From: an uncultured Nitrospiraceae bacterium
Lineage (GTDB): Bacteria > Nitrospirota > Thermodesulfovibrionia > Thermodesulfovibrionales > SM23-35
Direction: 5' to 3'
NCBI GenBank assembly: GCA_937138415.1
Contig: CAKZPA010000003.1
Location: 23,897 to 87,896, forward strand
Length of the DNA: 64,000 nt
A program made the position numbers and the translations under genes. This document shows positions 26,887-36,166 of this stretch, one piece after another. Position 1 is the stretch's first letter. Every line of letters starts with the position of its first letter. The notes beneath the pieces are model-generated. The model searched no databases. It was not told where the DNA came from and saw nothing but the letters and a program-made list of their open reading frames with translations.

Positions 26887-28424
26887 CTGATTACCTCCAG
26901 CACAGCTTTAGCCGCTACCGCCTCCTGCATCCCAGCGGAGGAAACCCTCTCGAGGAGGTGCGCAACAGAGGGGTGCATAAAACTGAGGAACGTATTCGGA
27001 TACACTCCTATCCAGAGTACGAGAATGATGAGGGGAATCAAGGTAATCGTCTCCCGAACGTTCATGTCGGGGAGACCATAGACTTTCGGATTGACCTCCA
27101 TGAAGAATATGCGCTGATAGAGCCAGAGCATGTATCCCGCACCGATGATAATGCCTGTGCACGCGAGCACACCCACGAGCTTGCTCTTCATAAAGCCGCC
27201 GAGCAGGATGAGGAATTCCCCGATGAACCCGTTCGTCGCCGGCAGTCCAATCGACGCCAGGGTGAAGACCATGAAGAACGACGCGTAAATGGGCATGACG
27301 GTCGCGAGACCGCCGTAATCGACGATGAGCCTCGAATGGGTTCTGTCGTACACGATCCCCACGGACAAGAAGAGCGCGCCGGTCACGATACCGTGATTGA
27401 TCATCTGGAGGATGCCTCCTTCAATCCCCTGCGTGTTCAGGGCAAAAATGCCGAGCGTGACGAAGCCCATGTGGCTGACAGAACTGTAGGCGATGAGCCG
27501 CTTCAAATCGGTCTGCGCGAGGCAGATGACGGCGCCGTAAATGATCGCGATGACCGACAGCGTGAGCATGACCGGTGTCATCGCTTTCGCCGCCTCCGGG
27601 AAAAGCGGCAGCGAGAACCTCAGGAACCCGTACGCGCCCATCTTGATGAGGATGGCCGCGAGGATGACGCTGCCCGCCGTCGGCGCCTCCGTGTGCGCAT
27701 CCGGAAGCCAGGTGTGGACCGGCCACATCGGAACCTTCACCGCGAACGCCGCGAAGAAAGCCCAGAAGAGCCACAATTGCATCGTATAAGGATACGTCCT
27801 CGTCATGAGGTCGAGAATGTTGAACGTCTTGCCTCCATAGAGGTAGAGCACGATAATGCCGACGAGCATGAGGACGCTCCCGACGAGCGTATAGAGGAAG
27901 AACTTGATCGCCGCGTAGACCCTGTTGGGGCCACCCCAAACGCCGATGATGAGGAACATCGGGATGAGCATGGCTTCCCAGAAAAGGTAGAAGAGGAAGA
28001 AGTCGAGCGAGCAGAAGACGCCGATCATGAACGACGTCGTGAGGAGAATCGAGATGTAAAACTCTTTCACCTTCTTCGTGATCGACTCCCACGAGATGAG
28101 GACGCACAGGATGGCAGTGAGCGTCGAGAGGAGAACGAGGAGAATGCTTATCCCGTCAACGCCGAGGAAGTAATGGATATTCCAGTTCGGAATCCAGCTG
28201 TGACGCTCGACGAACTGCATCTTGTGTGTCGTCTTATCGAACTCCGTGAAGAGTGGCAAGGAGAGGAGGAACGTTGCAATGCTCGTGACGAGTGCGATGA
28301 ACTTCGTGAGGAGCTCCCATGATCGCCTCATGATTAAAATGAGGAGAGATCCCAGAATCGGCAAGAAGATGAGCAGACTAAGAATCGGGTAGCTCAAGTG
28401 ATTCATGATTACCTGTTGTTCCAT
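26883..28424 (-). CDS. nuoM: NADH-quinone oxidoreductase subunit M
   Basis: 513 residues, with the conserved membrane Glu in LFYLFWEAMLIPMFLIIGVWGG and the lysine-channel motifs FAAFAVKVPMWPVHTWLPDAH and DLKRLIAYSSVSHMGF. It is the second antiporter-like subunit of complex I. The first ATG (MEQQVIMNHLSYP) is used; the ATG six codons later has the better-spaced AGG. Confidence 0.96.
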   Translation of the reverse strand: MEQQVIMNHLSYPILSLLIFLPILGSLLILIMRRSWELLTKFIALVTSIATFLLSLPLFTEFDKTTHKMQFVERHSWIPNWNIHYFLGVDGISILLVLLSTLTAILCVLISWESITKKVKEFYISILLTTSFMIGVFCSLDFFLFYLFWEAMLIPMFLIIGVWGGPNRVYAAIKFFLYTLVGSVLMLVGIIVLYLYGGKTFNILDLMTRTYPYTMQLWLFWAFFAAFAVKVPMWPVHTWLPDAHTEAPTAGSVILAAILIKMGAYGFLRFSLPLFPEAAKAMTPVMLTLSVIAIIYGAVICLAQTDLKRLIAYSSVSHMGFVTLGIFALNTQGIEGGILQMINHGIVTGALFLSVGIVYDRTHSRLIVDYGGLATVMPIYASFFMVFTLASIGLPATNGFIGEFLILLGGFMKSKLVGVLACTGIIIGAGYMLWLYQRIFFMEVNPKVYGLPDMNVRETITLIPLIILVLWIGVYPNTFLSFMHPSVAHLLERVSSAGMQEAVAAKAVLEVIR

Positions 28425-28430
28425 ATCGTC

Positions 28431-30533
28431 TTATCTCATAAAATAGAGGAGCGCTAGGATGAAGACCGCCCCCGCTGCCATGAAGATGCCGTAGTGTTCC
28501 ACGATGCCCGTCTGGATCTTCCGGAGGCTCTGACTGAACCGTCCGATCGCACCCGGCACGCCATTGACGATGCCCTCGATAATCTTTGCATCCGTTATCG
28601 CAACGAGCACGCTGTTCGCGATCCAGAGTGTCGGCTTCACGATCGTATAGTGGTAAAGCTCATCGACGTAGTACTTGCGGAAAGAGATTCTGTAGAGCAT
28701 CGAGAATTGCTCCGCGAGTTTTTTCGGCAGATCCGTCTTCCTCAGGTAGAAGAAAGCCGCGAGTCCTATGCCGAGCAGAGCGATCGTCGTCGACAGCCCC
28801 ATGACCGCCCATTCTTCGGCGTGCGTGCCATGGAATTCCGGATGTCCGAGAACCGGCTCGAGAAAATGCGCGAAATGCGCGCCGCCGCCAAGGATCGGCG
28901 GGATCCCTACCCATCCGGCCGCTACCGCTCCGACGGCAAGGAACATAAGCGGGACCGTCATGATCTTTGGCGATTCGTGGATATGGTGCTCGCCGTGATG
29001 AGATCCTTGAGCGCCGTGACCCGCTGCGTGGGTGTTATGCCCCGAACCGTGCGTATCGTGTCCGGGGTCGTGGGAGCCATGTCCCGCATCGTGGGCACCG
29101 TGCCCTGAAGTGTGCGGAGCGGGATGCGCGTGAGCGCTGTGGGTCACCGCGTGCCCGTGCGCCTCCGCGTGGTGTCCGCCGCGGTACGTTCCGTGGAACG
29201 TCAGGAAGATCAGCCTGAACGTGTAGAGAGGCGTGAAAAATGCGACCGCCGTGCCCATGAGCCAGACGAGTTTCCCGACGCTCGAATGGGAAGCGTAGGC
29301 TGACCAGATAATTTCGTCCTTGCTGAAGAATCCGGAAAATCCCGGTACTCCCGCCGCACTGAGCGCCGCGATGATGAAGACCGCGTAAGTAATCGGCATG
29401 TACTTTTTCAAGCCACCCATTTCCTGAATATCGTTCGTATGGACGGCGTGAATCACGCTCCCCGCGGCGAGGAAAAGGAGTGCCTTGAAAAACGCATGGG
29501 TGTACAGGTGGAAAATACCCGCAGCATACGCCCCGACGCCGCACGCGAGGAACATGAGGCCCAGGTGACTGCACGTCGAGTATGCGATGATTCTCTTGAT
29601 GTCGTTCTGAGTAATCGCAATGGTCGCCGCGAACAGAGATGTCGCAGCCCCGATGATCGCCACCGTGTCCATTGCAAACGGCGAAAGATTGAAGATCGGA
29701 TTGCACCTCGCGACCATGAAAACCCCCGCGGTCACCATGGTCGCCGCATGGATGAGGGCGCTCACAGGAGTCGGGCCCTCCATGGCGTCCGGCAACCAGA
29801 CGTGGAGAGGTATCTGGGCCGATTTCCCCACCGCTCCGCAGAAGAGGAGGAGCGCTATGAGCGTGGGCAGGTCGACAGTGAATCCGAGGAAATCGACGCG
29901 CTGCCCAGCGATAGAGGAAACGTTCCCGAACACGTCGGCATAGTGAAGCGTCCCGAACGCGATAAAGACCATGAAAACGCCGATGCCGAAACCGAAATCG
30001 CCGAACCTGTTGACGATAAACGCCTTCTTCCCGGCATCCGCAGCGGATTTTTTGTTGAAGTAATAGCCGATGAGGAAGTAGGAGCAGAGGCCGACGCCTT
30101 CCCAGCCGAAGTAGAGGAGCAGGAAATTATTCCCCATGACGAGCATGAGCATGCAGAAGGTGAACAGGTTCAGGTACGCGAAAAACCGGTAGTACCCCGT
30201 ATCGCCGTGCATGTATCCGATCGAGTAGATGTGGATGAGGGTCGCGCACGTCGTGACGACGATGAGCATCACCGCCGTCAGCGGATCGATGAGAAAACCG
30301 ACGGAGACCTTGAACGTCCCCGAAACGATCCACGAATAGAGGTCTGCATCGATCGTATGGCCCGCGAGGACGTCACGCAACGTGAACAGAGAGCACACCC
30401 ATGAGCCAGCGACGGTAAGGACCCCCGGCCAGTGCGCCCCGTATCTGGTCACTTCCTTGCCGATCAGGATATTGACGATGAACCCGACCAGCGGGAGGAA
30501 AGGTATCAACACATGGTAAAATTGCAGTTCCAT
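28431..30533 (-). CDS. nuoL: NADH-quinone oxidoreductase subunit L with a histidine-rich loop
   Basis: 700 residues. The core has the NuoL signatures LLYFGWEGVGLCSYFLIGYY, KSAQIPLHVWLPDAMEGPTPVSALIHAATMV and DIKRIIAYSTCSHLG, plus the long C-terminal lateral helix region. Between two helices (about residues 447-521) lies a hydrophilic stretch of about 75 residues with 23 histidines in GH/AH/SH-type repeats, which is much longer than usual. It could bind metal ions or simply be a flexible loop. Otherwise it is a normal proton-pumping subunit of complex I. Confidence 0.95.
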   Translation of the reverse strand: MELQFYHVLIPFLPLVGFIVNILIGKEVTRYGAHWPGVLTVAGSWVCSLFTLRDVLAGHTIDADLYSWIVSGTFKVSVGFLIDPLTAVMLIVVTTCATLIHIYSIGYMHGDTGYYRFFAYLNLFTFCMLMLVMGNNFLLLYFGWEGVGLCSYFLIGYYFNKKSAADAGKKAFIVNRFGDFGFGIGVFMVFIAFGTLHYADVFGNVSSIAGQRVDFLGFTVDLPTLIALLLFCGAVGKSAQIPLHVWLPDAMEGPTPVSALIHAATMVTAGVFMVARCNPIFNLSPFAMDTVAIIGAATSLFAATIAITQNDIKRIIAYSTCSHLGLMFLACGVGAYAAGIFHLYTHAFFKALLFLAAGSVIHAVHTNDIQEMGGLKKYMPITYAVFIIAALSAAGVPGFSGFFSKDEIIWSAYASHSSVGKLVWLMGTAVAFFTPLYTFRLIFLTFHGTYRGGHHAEAHGHAVTHSAHAHPAPHTSGHGAHDAGHGSHDPGHDTHGSGHNTHAAGHGAQGSHHGEHHIHESPKIMTVPLMFLAVGAVAAGWVGIPPILGGGAHFAHFLEPVLGHPEFHGTHAEEWAVMGLSTTIALLGIGLAAFFYLRKTDLPKKLAEQFSMLYRISFRKYYVDELYHYTIVKPTLWIANSVLVAITDAKIIEGIVNGVPGAIGRFSQSLRKIQTGIVEHYGIFMAAGAVFILALLYFMR

Positions 30534-30534
30534 G

Positions 30535-30837
30535 CTACCCCCGCAGCTCCTTCACATCATCCACATGAGCCGTGGCCTTGTTCCTGAAGAGCGCGATCAC
30601 GATCGCAAGCCCGATCGCCGCTTCTGCAGCCGCGACCGCGATGACGAAGAACGCGAGAATCTGGCCTCTCAAATCTTGGAGGTAGTGGCTCAGCGCAATG
30701 AGGTTGATATTGACCCCATTCAGCATGAGTTCGATCGACATGAACATGAGGATGACGTTCCTCCGCGACAGGAATCCGAAAACGCCGATCGCAAAGACGA
30801 TCACGCTGAGCACCATGTACCAGCTTAACGGTACCAT
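30535..30837 (-). CDS. nuoK: NADH-quinone oxidoreductase subunit K
   Basis: 100 residues, three membrane helices: LSWYMVLSVIVFAIGVFGF, the Glu-containing ILMFMSIELMLNGVNINLIA and FFVIAVAAAEAAIGLAIVIAL. The two conserved glutamates that connect the proton channels are present. Tightly packed between nuoL (1 bp) and nuoJ (1 bp). Confidence 0.96.
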   Translation of the reverse strand: MVPLSWYMVLSVIVFAIGVFGFLSRRNVILMFMSIELMLNGVNINLIALSHYLQDLRGQILAFFVIAVAAAEAAIGLAIVIALFRNKATAHVDDVKELRG

Positions 30838-30838
30838 C

Positions 30839-31351
30839 CTACCCTCTCAACCCCTTCTTGGCGAGAACGATCGCTCCGATGATGGCGACGAGCAGAATCA
30901 GGGACGTTATCTCGAAGGGGTACAGGAATTCCGTGTAGAGAACTTTCCCCAGAGCGATCGCATTCGTCTCCTGCTGTATATGCTCGATCGTGTACATCCC
31001 AGGTGGCGCTGCGATGAACGAGCGCAGTGCCATGAGCACGACCACGAGGAGGCCGACCGCAAAGGTAAACCCCGCCGCCCCGGCACCGATGAACCTGCTG
31101 ATCCTCATCTCTTCCCGCACGTTCACGAGCAAAACGGCGAACAGGAATAGTACGAGGATACCGCCCGCATAGACGATGACCTGCACCGCTGCGAGAAACT
31201 CCGCATTCAGGAAGAGGTAGAGAGCCGCGATGTGAAAGAAGAGGAGCAGCATCCACGCGACGCTATGGATAGGGTTCTTCCTCGTGATCACGACGAGTGC
31301 GAGCACCGTGATCGCGAAAGCGAAGTACGCGAAGAACGCCTGCTGGATCAT
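30839..31351 (-). CDS. nuoJ: NADH-quinone oxidoreductase subunit J
   Basis: 170 residues with five membrane helices; SVAWMLLLFFHIAALYLFLNAEFLAAVQVIVYAGGILVLFLF contains the pi-bulge helix region typical of NuoJ (quoted as the hallmark VQVIVYAGGILVLFLF). It overlaps nuoI by four bases. It is part of the hinge between the quinone module and the pumping arm. Confidence 0.95.
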   Translation of the reverse strand: MIQQAFFAYFAFAITVLALVVITRKNPIHSVAWMLLLFFHIAALYLFLNAEFLAAVQVIVYAGGILVLFLFAVLLVNVREEMRISRFIGAGAAGFTFAVGLLVVVLMALRSFIAAPPGMYTIEHIQQETNAIALGKVLYTEFLYPFEITSLILLVAIIGAIVLAKKGLRG

Positions 31352-31890
31352 TGCTGTTTCCCTCTGAACGTTGCCTGGCCAGGCGGAGTACCGAAATCAT
31401 CGGACATCGGTCGCCAGAACTTCTTAAAGTACTCCTCCCCCTTCGTGCCCGGCATGTATTTGTCCCAGCTCTCGAGGAGCCTCTCCCTCTTGAGGATCAG
31501 GTCCTCTTTCCGGTACGCGGAATACTCGTAATTTTCGGTAAGCGCGATCGCTCCGTACGGGCAGGCTTCCACACAGAAGCCACAGTAAATGCAGCGCAGG
31601 ACCTCGATCTCGTACTTGGTCACTTTCCCCTTCGCGCGACCGATGCTGATGCACTGGGAGGGACAGATCGCCGCGCAGAGTCCGCAGCCGACGCACTTCG
31701 CCTCCCCCTGTCTCTTCGCCAGGGCGTGCTGCCCCCTGAATCCCGGCGCGATCGGTCTTCTCTCCTTCGGGTACTGGATCGTCACCGCGTGGGAAAACAT
31801 TCTCCGCAGCGTGAGCGCCATCCCCTTCAGGATCTCGATGAAGGTGAACCGTTTGACGATAGCCTTTGCGATCGCGTTCCAGTCTCTCAT
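31348..31890 (-). CDS. nuoI: NADH-quinone oxidoreductase subunit I (2x[4Fe-4S])
   Basis: 180 residues from MRDWNAIAKAIVKRFTF; the ORF track starts 24 codons too early, inside nuoH. Two ferredoxin motifs, CVGCGLCAAICP and CIYCGFCVEACP, bind clusters N6a and N6b, which hand electrons to NuoB. The C-terminal tail (KEDLILKRERLLESWDKY) is typical. It lies two bases downstream of nuoH. Confidence 0.95.
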   Translation of the reverse strand: MRDWNAIAKAIVKRFTFIEILKGMALTLRRMFSHAVTIQYPKERRPIAPGFRGQHALAKRQGEAKCVGCGLCAAICPSQCISIGRAKGKVTKYEIEVLRCIYCGFCVEACPYGAIALTENYEYSAYRKEDLILKRERLLESWDKYMPGTKGEEYFKKFWRPMSDDFGTPPGQATFRGKQQ

Positions 31891-31892
31891 CG

Positions 31893-32939
31893 CTATAAGA
31901 TAAGTTTCACGAATCCCGTGACGACGATGTTCGCCAGCGCGATCGGGATGAGGATCTTCCATCCGATCTTCATGAGCTGGTCATACCGGTAGCGTGGCAC
32001 GGTCGCACGGATCCAGTAATAGAAAAAGATGAATGCGTACACTTTTATGAGATACCAGACGATGCCCGGGACGTACTCGAGGAACGGGAGGATTTTCAAA
32101 ACGTACCAGGGAAGCGTCCATCCGCCGAGGAAGCAGACCGCGGAAATCGAGGCTATGATGAACATCGCGATATACTCGCCCAGGAAAAAGAGGGCGAACC
32201 TGAACCCGCTGTACTCGGTGAAATACCCGGCGACCAGTTCGCTCTCCGCCTCCGGGAGGTCGAACGGCGTCCGGTTCGTCTCTGCGACCGCGGAGATCGT
32301 GAAGACGATAAAAGCGACGAACTGCGGGATGACGTACATGCCAAACACCGATTGCTGCTGGGCCCTCACAATGTCGGAGAGATTGAACGACCCCGCGAGG
32401 ATCATAACGCCCACGAGACTGAGACCCATGGCGATTTCGTAGCTGAGCACCTGCGCCGAGGAGCGAAGCCCGCCGATGAACGCGTACTTCGAATTGGAGG
32501 CCCAACCGGCGAGGAATATGCCGTACACGCCGATGCCGGCGATCGCGAAAATGAACAACAGCCCCACGTTGATATCCGCGATGACGAAATTCTCGGAGTA
32601 CGGGATGACCGACAAATTCACCATGGCGGAGGCCATGAAGATGACGGGCGCGAGGTAGAACATCGCCTTGTCCGCCTGCGCAGGGATAATGTCCTCTTTA
32701 AAGAAGAGCTTGAGGCCGTCAGCGAATGGCTGAAGGAGACCGTGCGGCCCGACCCTCATGGGGCCGAGACGAACCTGCATGTGGCCGATGACTTTCCGTT
32801 CGAAGTACGTCGCGTACGCGACGTGGAGGAGGCCCACGGCGAGCACAACGGCAATCTTCACGATGATGATGAGCACATTGATGCCGAACGCCGCCAGTCC
32901 CTCGAGCGTCGCAGGATCTATGATGTTCGCCGCATTCAT
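31893..32939 (-). CDS. nuoH: NADH-quinone oxidoreductase subunit H
   Basis: 348 residues starting MNAANIIDPATLEGLAAFG. Conserved features: YFERKVIGHMQVRLGPMRVG, the loop FAVAETNRTPFDLPEAESELVAGY (seen as ETNRTPFDLPEAESELVAGY) and LKLFFKEDIIP. NuoH is the membrane anchor of the quinone site. The upstream extension in the ORF track is the antisense edge of nuoD and was removed. Two bases separate it from nuoD. Confidence 0.95.
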   Translation of the reverse strand: MNAANIIDPATLEGLAAFGINVLIIIVKIAVVLAVGLLHVAYATYFERKVIGHMQVRLGPMRVGPHGLLQPFADGLKLFFKEDIIPAQADKAMFYLAPVIFMASAMVNLSVIPYSENFVIADINVGLLFIFAIAGIGVYGIFLAGWASNSKYAFIGGLRSSAQVLSYEIAMGLSLVGVMILAGSFNLSDIVRAQQQSVFGMYVIPQFVAFIVFTISAVAETNRTPFDLPEAESELVAGYFTEYSGFRFALFFLGEYIAMFIIASISAVCFLGGWTLPWYVLKILPFLEYVPGIVWYLIKVYAFIFFYYWIRATVPRYRYDQLMKIGWKILIPIALANIVVTGFVKLIL

Positions 32940-32941
32940 TG

Positions 32942-34411
32942 CTAACGGTCGCATTCTCCGAGCACGATGTCGATCGTCCCGATCGCCGCGATGACGTCGG
33001 CGACCAGATGACCCACGCAGAGCCTCGGCAGGCACCCCGCGTGGACGAACGACGGTGCCCTCACGCGCATTCGGTAAGGTTTCCCCGAGCCGTCGCTCAC
33101 GAAATAGAACCCGAGTTCTCCTTTGGGGACCTCCGTCGCAACGTAAATTTCGCCTTCCGGCACCTTCGGTCCCTTCTTTATGAAATCGAACTGCCTCGTC
33201 AGATTCTGCTGCGCTTCCTTGATGTCATCCGGCAGTTTGTCGGGCGCAACCGCCAGCTCGGCGAGCTTCTCGTCGCTCAGCCCTTTCCCCCCCGGTACGA
33301 CCGTCAGCGCTTTGAACTTGCAGGTGGTGAAACAGGTCGAACACTGGAGGCACTGCGATTGATCGATCTTGTGCGCCTTCTTCTTTTCTCCCGAGATCGC
33401 TTTCGCCGGGCACGCCCTCAAACACATACCGCAGCCCTTGCACGCCTTCTCGATGATGAAATACGCCATGTCCGTCGGCTGCGTGATCGGCAGCATTTTG
33501 TCTTTGGGGGGAAGGACGAACTTCGGATCGTCAGCCATGACAGGCCCCGGCGGCAATTTTTCGATACACTGCCGGATAATGCTGTTCGACTGCCGCATCT
33601 CGAGCATTCTGCAACGGTACCGATCGTACGTGTCACCCGCGGTTCCGATCGGGACGTCGAATTCCACCTGATCATAGGCGTCGTACGGCATATGCTTCCT
33701 CACGTCGTACGGCACGCCCGATCCCCTCAGCGTCGGACCCGTCATGCCCCAGTTGACCGCCTCTTCCGCGGAAATCACCCCGATGCCGACCGTTCTCTGC
33801 AGCCAGATCCGATTTTGGTCGATAAGGGTCTCGTATTCGAGGATCCTCGAGGGGAACTCCTCGGTAAACTTCCACAGGCTGTCGAGGAACGCCTGCGGCA
33901 CGTCGTTCCGCACGCCTCCGACCCGCGGATACGTGACCGTGAGCCGCGCACCGCAAATCATTTCGAAGAGATCGAGAATCCATTCTCTTTCACGGAAACA
34001 GTAAAGGAAGACGGTCATCGCCCCGATATCGAGGGCGTGGGTCGCGAGCCAGAGCAAATGATTCGCGATCCTCGACATCTCCCCGACGATGGTTCTGATG
34101 AACTTTGCCCGCATCGGGGGGTCTATGCCGAAGAGCTTCTCGACCGCGACGCAGTAACCGATGTTATTCGACATCGCGGAGACGTAGTCCATTCGGTCCG
34201 TGAGCGGAAGGGCCTGGAAGTAACTCAGGTTCTCGCCGAGCTTCTCGATCCCGCGATGGAGGTAACCCACGTAGGGAGTCACCTTCACGATCGTTTCGCC
34301 GTCGATATCGAGGACGAGACGGAGAACGCCGTGTGTCGCGGGGTGTTGCGGACCCATGTTGACATTCAGTTCCCTCGTCTCGAAGATTCTCTCCGCTTCC
34401 TTCTGAATCAT
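32942..34411 (-). CDS. nuoD: NADH-quinone oxidoreductase subunit D with an inserted 2x[4Fe-4S] ferredoxin domain
   Basis: 489 residues, about 100 more than usual. Standard NuoD blocks flank the insert: [11 protein letters not shown] and [11 protein letters not shown] at the N-terminus (quinone headgroup His), [17 protein letters not shown] in the middle, and [17 protein letters not shown] plus the terminal [12 protein letters not shown]. Between [20 protein letters not shown] and [14 protein letters not shown] lies an extra domain, about residues 303-405. It has [12 protein letters not shown] (Cys324, 327, 330, 334) and [11 protein letters not shown] (Cys354, 357, 360, 364), followed by a charged helical linker. 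Normal NuoD carries no cluster. The frame is open throughout, so this is not an assembly join between genes. A direct ferredoxin entry into the quinone module is a plausible role. Confidence 0.95.
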   Translation of the reverse strand: MIQKEAERIFETRELNVNMGPQHPATHGVLRLVLDIDGETIVKVTPYVGYLHRGIEKLGENLSYFQALPLTDRMDYVSAMSNNIGYCVAVEKLFGIDPPMRAKFIRTIVGEMSRIANHLLWLATHALDIGAMTVFLYCFREREWILDLFEMICGARLTVTYPRVGGVRNDVPQAFLDSLWKFTEEFPSRILEYETLIDQNRIWLQRTVGIGVISAEEAVNWGMTGPTLRGSGVPYDVRKHMPYDAYDQVEFDVPIGTAGDTYDRYRCRMLEMRQSNSIIRQCIEKLPPGPVMADDPKFVLPPKDKMLPITQPTDMAYFIIEKACKGCGMCLRACPAKAISGEKKKAHKIDQSQCLQCSTCFTTCKFKALTVVPGGKGLSDEKLAELAVAPDKLPDDIKEAQQNLTRQFDFIKKGPKVPEGEIYVATEVPKGELGFYFVSDGSGKPYRMRVRAPSFVHAGCLPRLCVGHLVADVIAAIGTIDIVLGECDR

Positions 34412-34412
34412 A

Positions 34413-34994
34413 TCAACCTTCCCACTCGAACTCTCTCAGTTCCCGAGAACGTTTCACCATATCGGTAAATCCCGGCCAGTCATGCTCGAAGTCAGGGCCT
34501 TTCAACGGATAATCCTTTCTGAGCGGATACCCTTCCCAATCCTCCGGCATGAGAATCCGTCTCAGGTCCGGATGCCCGGTGAAAGTGATGCCGAACATAT
34601 CGTAGCACTCCCGCTCGTGCCAGTTCGCACCGGCCCAGATGGGCACGACAGAGTCGATCTTCGGATCGTTCTCCGGCACCTGGGCGCGTATTCTGATTCT
34701 GTGCCGGTACTTGATGGAGTAAAGGCTGTACACCACTTCGAACCGAACGTCTTTCTTCTTCGCGTAGTCGACAGCCGTGAGGTCCTGGAGATGGTCAAAG
34801 CTGAGGAAGGGATCGTCATGGAGGTATCTCAGAATCGCGACGATCTGCCCCTTCTTGACGATGACGGAGACCTGGTCTCTGAATTCAACGACCTCGACAA
34901 CCTGGTCGGGGAATGCCTCTCTTATTTTTTCAGCGATGGCGAGCGGCGCAAGGCCTGACGGGGCGAATGTCAGCCGTACCTGCGTTACCGCCAT
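34413..34994 (-). CDS. nuoC: NADH-quinone oxidoreductase subunit C
   Basis: 193 residues from [22 protein letters not shown] lies just upstream of this ATG, making it preferable to the GTG three codons earlier. Motifs: [50 protein letters not shown] and [16 protein letters not shown]. It forms the peripheral-arm scaffold with NuoD; the genes are separate here, not a nuoCD fusion. It overlaps the end of nuoB by 10 bp. Confidence 0.95.
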   Translation of the reverse strand: MAVTQVRLTFAPSGLAPLAIAEKIREAFPDQVVEVVEFRDQVSVIVKKGQIVAILRYLHDDPFLSFDHLQDLTAVDYAKKKDVRFEVVYSLYSIKYRHRIRIRAQVPENDPKIDSVVPIWAGANWHERECYDMFGITFTGHPDLRRILMPEDWEGYPLRKDYPLKGPDFEHDWPGFTDMVKRSRELREFEWEG

Positions 34995-35506
34995 GGGCTC
35001 CACCTCGCGCGTTCTTTCCGCATCTTTTCCTGGAGCATCATCATGCCTTCAAGCAACGTCTCCGGGCGCGGCGGACAACCGGGCACGAACACGTCGACCG
35101 GCAAAAAGGTATCGCAGCCTTGAACCGTGCTGTACGTCTTGAAGACGCCGCCGGTGCACGCGCAGCTCCCCATCGCGACGACATAGCGCGGCTCCGGTAT
35201 CTGGTCGTAGACCCGCCTCACCACCGGGGCCATCTTCTTCGTCACCGTGCCGGCGACGATAACGCAGTCAGACTGACGCGGCGACCCTCTGAAAATAATG
35301 CCGAATCGGTCGAAGTCGTAATGGGATGCACCGACCGCCATCATTTCGATGGCGCAGCACGCGAGTCCGAAGGTGGTTGGCCAGATGGATGACAGTCTCC
35401 CCCAGTTGATGATCTTGTCGAGCGATGTGACGATGACATTGGGCGGTAGGACCTTAACGCCTCGTTCCACCTCGACGAGACCGACTGTTGACGTATCGAT
35501 CAGCAT
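34985..35506 (-). CDS. nuoB: NADH-quinone oxidoreductase subunit B
   Basis: 173 residues. [12 protein letters not shown] (the tandem cysteines of cluster N2), GSCACTGG and VPGCPPRPE are all present. N2 is the last cluster before quinone. The gene is 20 bp after nuoA. A short N-terminal extension ([20 protein letters not shown]) precedes the conserved core. Confidence 0.96.
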   Translation of the reverse strand: MLIDTSTVGLVEVERGVKVLPPNVIVTSLDKIINWGRLSSIWPTTFGLACCAIEMMAVGASHYDFDRFGIIFRGSPRQSDCVIVAGTVTKKMAPVVRRVYDQIPEPRYVVAMGSCACTGGVFKTYSTVQGCDTFLPVDVFVPGCPPRPETLLEGMMMLQEKMRKERARWSPWR

Positions 35507-35526
35507 CTTTCCTCCCTGCTGTCAGA

Positions 35527-35898
35527 TCAATCCCACTCGAACGCCTCTTTCCTCCAAGCATAGACGTAGCCGACGAGGAGGATCACGATGAAAAGCACCA
35601 TCTCGATGAACGCATAGATACCGATTTTATCGAAGACGACGGCCCACGGGTAGATAAAGATCGCTTCCACATCGAACACCACGAAGAGCATTGCGATGAT
35701 GTAGAAGCGGATGGAGAACCGGTAACGAGGCTCCCCTTTCGGGGTGATGCCGGATTCGTACGGCATCAGCTTCTCGAAATACGGTTTCCGGGGCCTGAAA
35801 ATATAGCCGATGAGAAGCGCGCCGAGACCGAACGCGCCGGCGATAAGGATGAAGATGAGGACCGGCAGATATTCGGATGGCAAATAGGTTCCAGGCAT
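35527..35898 (-). CDS. nuoA: NADH-quinone oxidoreductase subunit A
   Basis: 123 residues, three membrane helices, with the conserved loop KLMPYESGITPKGEPRYRFSIRFY and the helix MLFVVFDVEAIFIYPWAVVF. It is the first gene of nuoABCDHIJKLMN, an 11-gene complex I lacking the NADH-dehydrogenase module E/F/G, which is supplied by the set at 1.5-6.8 kb or by ferredoxin. Confidence 0.96.
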   Translation of the reverse strand: MPGTYLPSEYLPVLIFILIAGAFGLGALLIGYIFRPRKPYFEKLMPYESGITPKGEPRYRFSIRFYIIAMLFVVFDVEAIFIYPWAVVFDKIGIYAFIEMVLFIVILLVGYVYAWRKEAFEWD

Positions 35899-35908
35899 AA
35901 GCGGTTAT

Positions 35909-35938
35909 GTTATACTGAAAAGCGTTTACGCTTGTCAA
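35909..35938 (-). promoter_or_regulatory. Sigma70-type promoter of the nuoA-N operon
   Basis: On the minus strand, TTGACA (35933-35938) and TATAAC (35909-35914) with an 18-nt spacer, ending about 10 nt upstream of the nuoA ATG. A perfect palindrome sits in the spacer. Confidence 0.7.
35920..35933. promoter_or_regulatory. Operator-like palindrome inside the nuo promoter
   Basis: AAGCGTTTACGCTT is a 14-bp perfect inverted repeat (6-bp arms, 2-bp centre) lying between the -35 and -10 boxes of nuoA. Its position is ideal for repressor binding. The sequence resembles LacI/CcpA-type operator halves only loosely; no cognate regulator is in the window. Confidence 0.5.
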
Positions 35939-35992
35939 GCAAAAAAATGTGTCGCCGCCATTAATTTTTATAGGGATTTTTATAAGGAGAAA

Positions 35993-36022
35993 TGACGCCG
36001 AAAATCGTCTCGAACGGCGTCA
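35993..36022 (+). promoter_or_regulatory. Leader hairpin upstream of nfnAB
   Basis: TGACGCCG and CGGCGTCA form an 8-bp perfect stem with a 14-nt loop in the roughly 170-nt stretch before nfnA. There is no U-tract, so it is not a standard terminator. An overlapping 97-codon frame with a good GGAG site starts here but is probably fortuitous. Confidence 0.35.
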
Positions 36023-36166
36023 TCCGTGGGCATACCTGTATCGCGATTCATCTCCCGAATTCGTCTTCGGACGTTCACTCCCACGCAGTGTTCGCGTTCC
36101 GTGCCGGTCATCGATCGCTCCGGGCGAAACGACCGAACGCGATCAGCTTTCAAAGAAAGGATCTCC

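Noticed and set aside
26958-28322. 454-codon plus-strand ORF
   Set aside because: Shadow of nuoM with a His/Glu/Arg/Asp-biased translation.
28970-29200. CRISPR-like repetition in nuoL
   Set aside because: The repeats are imperfect codons for His-rich peptide within an open reading frame, without spacers.
32939-34468. 509-codon plus-strand ORF
   Set aside because: Shadow of nuoD.
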